Positions 61,582-64,000 of a stretch of DNA of 64,000 nt are shown here, in pieces. The DNA lies in NCBI RefSeq assembly GCF_051020975.1, contig NW_027478165.1, positions 8,214,001 to 8,278,000 on the forward strand, given 5' to 3'. Both the position numbers and the translations under genes were made by a program. The notes under the pieces were generated by a model. It saw only the letters and a list, made by a program, of their open reading frames with translations. It searched no databases and was not told the origin of the DNA. Every line of letters starts with the position of its first letter. Positions within the stretch are counted from its first letter, which is position 1. This stretch comes from Osmia lignaria lignaria. Its lineage: Eukaryota > Arthropoda > Insecta > Hymenoptera > Megachilidae.

Positions 61582-63835
61582 TCAGAAGCGTAGTTTTCGA
61601 GATATATCGAAATATTTAAAAGTTCCGAAGCCGCACCAACATAATAGAGATACAGAAACACCGTGGCCCCTTTCGTTGAGATAACTCTGCAGTAGTGCGA
61701 GCCGCAAATGCCACTTCCAGCTTAGCTGTGCAGAAGAAGAACAACAAGAAGAAGAAATATCTCGAAATATGTCCGTCAGGCCCCTTCCCTTGAGATAAAT
61801 CTGCAAATATCTCGGAACCGAAGCGAGCTATGGCAAAATGTTAAGAGACGTATTTTGTAGAGAATTATGTTTCCTACAATTTATGTTCTATGACATTTTT
61901 TGATCAGAAGCGTAGTTTTCGAGATATATCGAGATATTTAAAAGTTCCGAAGCCGCACCAACATAATAGGGATACAGAAACACCGTGGCCCCTTTCTTTG
62001 AGATAACTCTGCACTAGTGCGTGCCGCAAATGCCACTTCCAGCTTAGCTGTGCAGAAGAAGAACAAGAAGAAGAAGAAGTATCTCGAAATATGTCCGCCA
62101 GGCCCCTTCCCTTGAGATAAATCTGCAAATATCTCGGAAACGAAGCGAGCTATGGCCAATTGTTAAGAGACCTTTTTTGTAGAGAATTCAGTTTCCTACT
62201 TTTTATGTTCTATGATATTTTTTGATCAGATGCGTAGTTCTCGAGATATATCAAGATATTTAAAAGTTCCGAAGCCGCACCAACATAATAGGGATACAGA
62301 AACACCGTGGCCCCTTTCTTTGAGATAACTCTGCACTAGTGCGAGCCGCAAATGCCACTTCCAGCTTAGCTGTGCAGAAGAAGAACAACAAGAAGAAGAC
62401 ATATCTCGAAATATGTCCGTCAGGCCCCTTCCCTTGAGATAAATCTGCAAATATCTCGGAAACGAAGCGAGCTATGGCAAAATGTTAAGAGACCTTTTTT
62501 GTAGAGAATTAAGTTTCCTACTTTTTATGTTCTATGATATTTTTTGATCAGATGCGTAGTTCTCGAGATATATCAAGATATTTAAAAGTTCCGAAGCCGC
62601 ACCAACATAATAGGGATACAGAAACACCGTGGCCCCTTTCTTTGAGATAACTCTGCACTAGTGCGAGCCGCAAATGCCACTTCCAGCTTAGCTGTGCAGA
62701 AGAAGAACAACAAGAAGAAGACATATCTCGAAATATGTCCGTCAGGCCCCTTCCCTTGAGATAAATCTGCAAATATCTCGGAAACGAAGCGAGCTATGGC
62801 AAAATGTTAAGAGACCTTTTTTGTAGAGAATTAAGTTTCCTACTTTTTATGTTCTATGATATTTTTTGATCAGATGCGTAGTTCTCGAGATATATCAAGA
62901 TATTTAAAAGTTCCGAAGCCGCACCAACATAATAGAGATACAGAAACACCGTGGCCCCTCTCTTTGAGATAACTCTGCACTATTGCGAGCTGGAAATGCC
63001 ACTTCCAGTTTAGCTGTGCAGAAGAAGAACAACAAGAAGAAGAAATATCTCGAAATATGTCCGTCAGGCCCCTTCCCTTGAGATAAATCTGCAAATATCT
63101 CGGAAACGAAGCGAGCTATGGCAAAATGTTAAGAGACCTTTTTTGTAGAGAATTAAGTTTCCTACTTTTTATGTTCTATGATATTTTTTGATCAGATCCG
63201 TAGTTCTCGAGATATATCAAGATATTTAAAAGTTCCGAAGCCGCACCAACATAATAGAGATACAGAAACACCGTGACCCCTTTCTTCGAGATAACTCTGC
63301 ACTATTGCGAGCTGCAAATGCCACTTCCAGCTTAGCTGTGCAGAGGAAGAACAACAAGAAGAAGAAATATCTCGAAATATGTCCGTCAGGCCAGTTCCTT
63401 TGAGCTGAATCTGCAAATATCTCGGAAACGAAGCGAGCTATGGCAAAATGTTAAGAGACCTTTTTTGTAGAGAATTATGTTTCCTACAATTTATGTTCTA
63501 TGATATTTTTTGATCAGAAGCGTAGTTTTCGAGATATATCGAGATATTTAAAAGTTCCGAAGCCGCACCAACATGATAGAGATACAGAAACACCGTGGCC
63601 CCTTTCGTTGAGATAACTCTGCACTAGTGCGAGCCGCAAATGCCACTTCCAGCTTTGCTGTGCAGAAGAAGAACAACAAGAAGAAGAAATATCTCGAAAT
63701 ATGTCCGTCAGGCCAGTTCCTTTGAGCTGAATCTGCAAATATCTCGGAAACGAAGCGAGCTATGGCAAAATGTTAAGAGACGTTTTTTGTAGAGAATTAT
63801 GTTTCCTACAATTTATGTTCTATGATATTTTTTGA
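61582..63835. repeat. HOR-7 copy 2, seven monomers
   Basis: Repeats copy 1 without the two-base deletion and with an extra copy of the AAGACATATC monomer (62226 and 62548). CCGTGACCCC recurs in 63192. The last monomer (63514) differs from 61260: it has AACATGATAG, TTTCGTTGAG, CCAGCTTTGC and the GGCCAGTTCC variant. Confidence 0.88.
62226..62869. repeat. Two identical adjacent monomers
   Basis: 62226-62547 and 62548-62869 appear base-for-base the same by eye. In HOR-7 copy 1 there is only one such monomer (60296). A single-monomer tandem duplication is the simplest explanation. Confidence 0.8.
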
Positions 63836-64000
63836 TCAGAAGCGTAGTTTTCGAGATATATCGAGATATTTAAAAGTTCCGAAGCCGCACCAACATAATA
63901 GGGATACAGAAACACCGTGGCCCCTTTCTTTGAGATAACTCTGCACTAGTGCGAACCGCAAATGCCACTTCCAGCTTAGCTGTGCAGAAGAAGAACAACA
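63836..64000. repeat. Partial monomer at the right edge
   Basis: 165 bp of a B-haplotype monomer (GAAGCG, ATCGAGATATTT, AATAGGGATAC), cut by the window edge inside the GAA/CAA tract. It has GCGAACCGC for GCGAGCCGC. The array clearly continues beyond the window. Confidence 0.9.

Larger units (their letters stand above)
1..64000. repeat. 322-bp satellite DNA array, 198 complete monomers
   Basis: The same unit recurs head to tail from edge to edge in a single orientation. Landmarks repeat every 322 bp: TGATCA, then CGAGATATAT, GGCCCCTT, a GAA/CAA tract, a second GGCCCCTT, CGGAAACGAAGCGAGC and a T6 run. Register is unbroken for 51 successive steps (86 to 16508) and again for 70 steps (26809 to 49349). 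Net indels over the window total -6 bp. Monomers differ from each other by scattered substitutions of a few percent, while copies of higher-order units are nearly identical. The family is not recognised. Satellite DNA of this organisation is typically heterochromatic and often centromeric; that role is inferred, not shown. Confidence 0.98.

Noticed and set aside
1..64000. CRISPR array
   Set aside because: The spacing is regular, but the whole 322-bp unit repeats and there are no unique spacers between short repeats; unit size is far too large.
1..64000. 5S rDNA or rDNA spacer repeats
   Set aside because: No segment of the monomer resembles a 5S or large rRNA gene; the unit has no recognisable RNA gene core.
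1..64000. LTR or other mobile element amplified in tandem
   Set aside because: No terminal repeats, target-site duplications, primer-binding site or transposase/polymerase motifs are visible; monomers abut without flanks.

Overview
The whole 64 kb window is one uninterrupted head-to-tail satellite DNA array. Counting from the T of the recurrent TGATCA site, it holds 198 complete monomers, with an 85-bp partial monomer on the left (1-85) and a 165-bp partial on the right (63836-64000). All copies lie in one orientation. By spacing, 191 of the 198 monomers are exactly 322 bp; the other seven differ by 1 or 2 bp. No protein-coding gene, RNA gene, transposon, CRISPR array or unique sequence is visible, and the array runs off both edges.

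Organism: a long, multi-order satellite of this kind points to eukaryotic heterochromatin, most plausibly centromeric or pericentromeric. I do not recognise the family and cannot name the species. By hand count one monomer is about 38-39% GC with about 11 CpG, close to expectation for that composition. This weakly favours a host with little CpG methylation, for example many insects, over a heavily methylated genome.

Layout: (1) 1-10005, two full copies and one partial copy of a 12-monomer/15-monomer higher-order repeat (HOR). (2) 10006-16507, mixed monomers without a clear long-order repeat. (3) 16508-22623, an 8-mer/7-mer HOR with a nested four-monomer duplication, then transitional monomers to 23911. 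(4) 23912-27130, a trimer HOR. (5) 27131-36790, a 23-monomer period containing a tandem 9-mer. (6) 36791-45484, rearranged monomers of block 5, then interleaved trimer and tetramer HORs. (7) 45485-52245, a hexamer-scale repeat. (8) 52246-59651, a quartet cassette used three times. (9) 59652-63835, a 6-mer followed by a 7-mer version with one fresh monomer duplication.

Every monomer can be read on the minus strand as an open frame of about 74 codons. In every case I checked it begins at TTG rather than ATG, about 60 of 74 residues vary, and its stop is not conserved. I treat these frames as by-products of the repeat, not genes. The real content is the record of unequal exchange: nested periods, chimeric junction monomers, shared one-base deletions and shuffled sub-monomer haplotype blocks. 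I found no previously undescribed gene system here.
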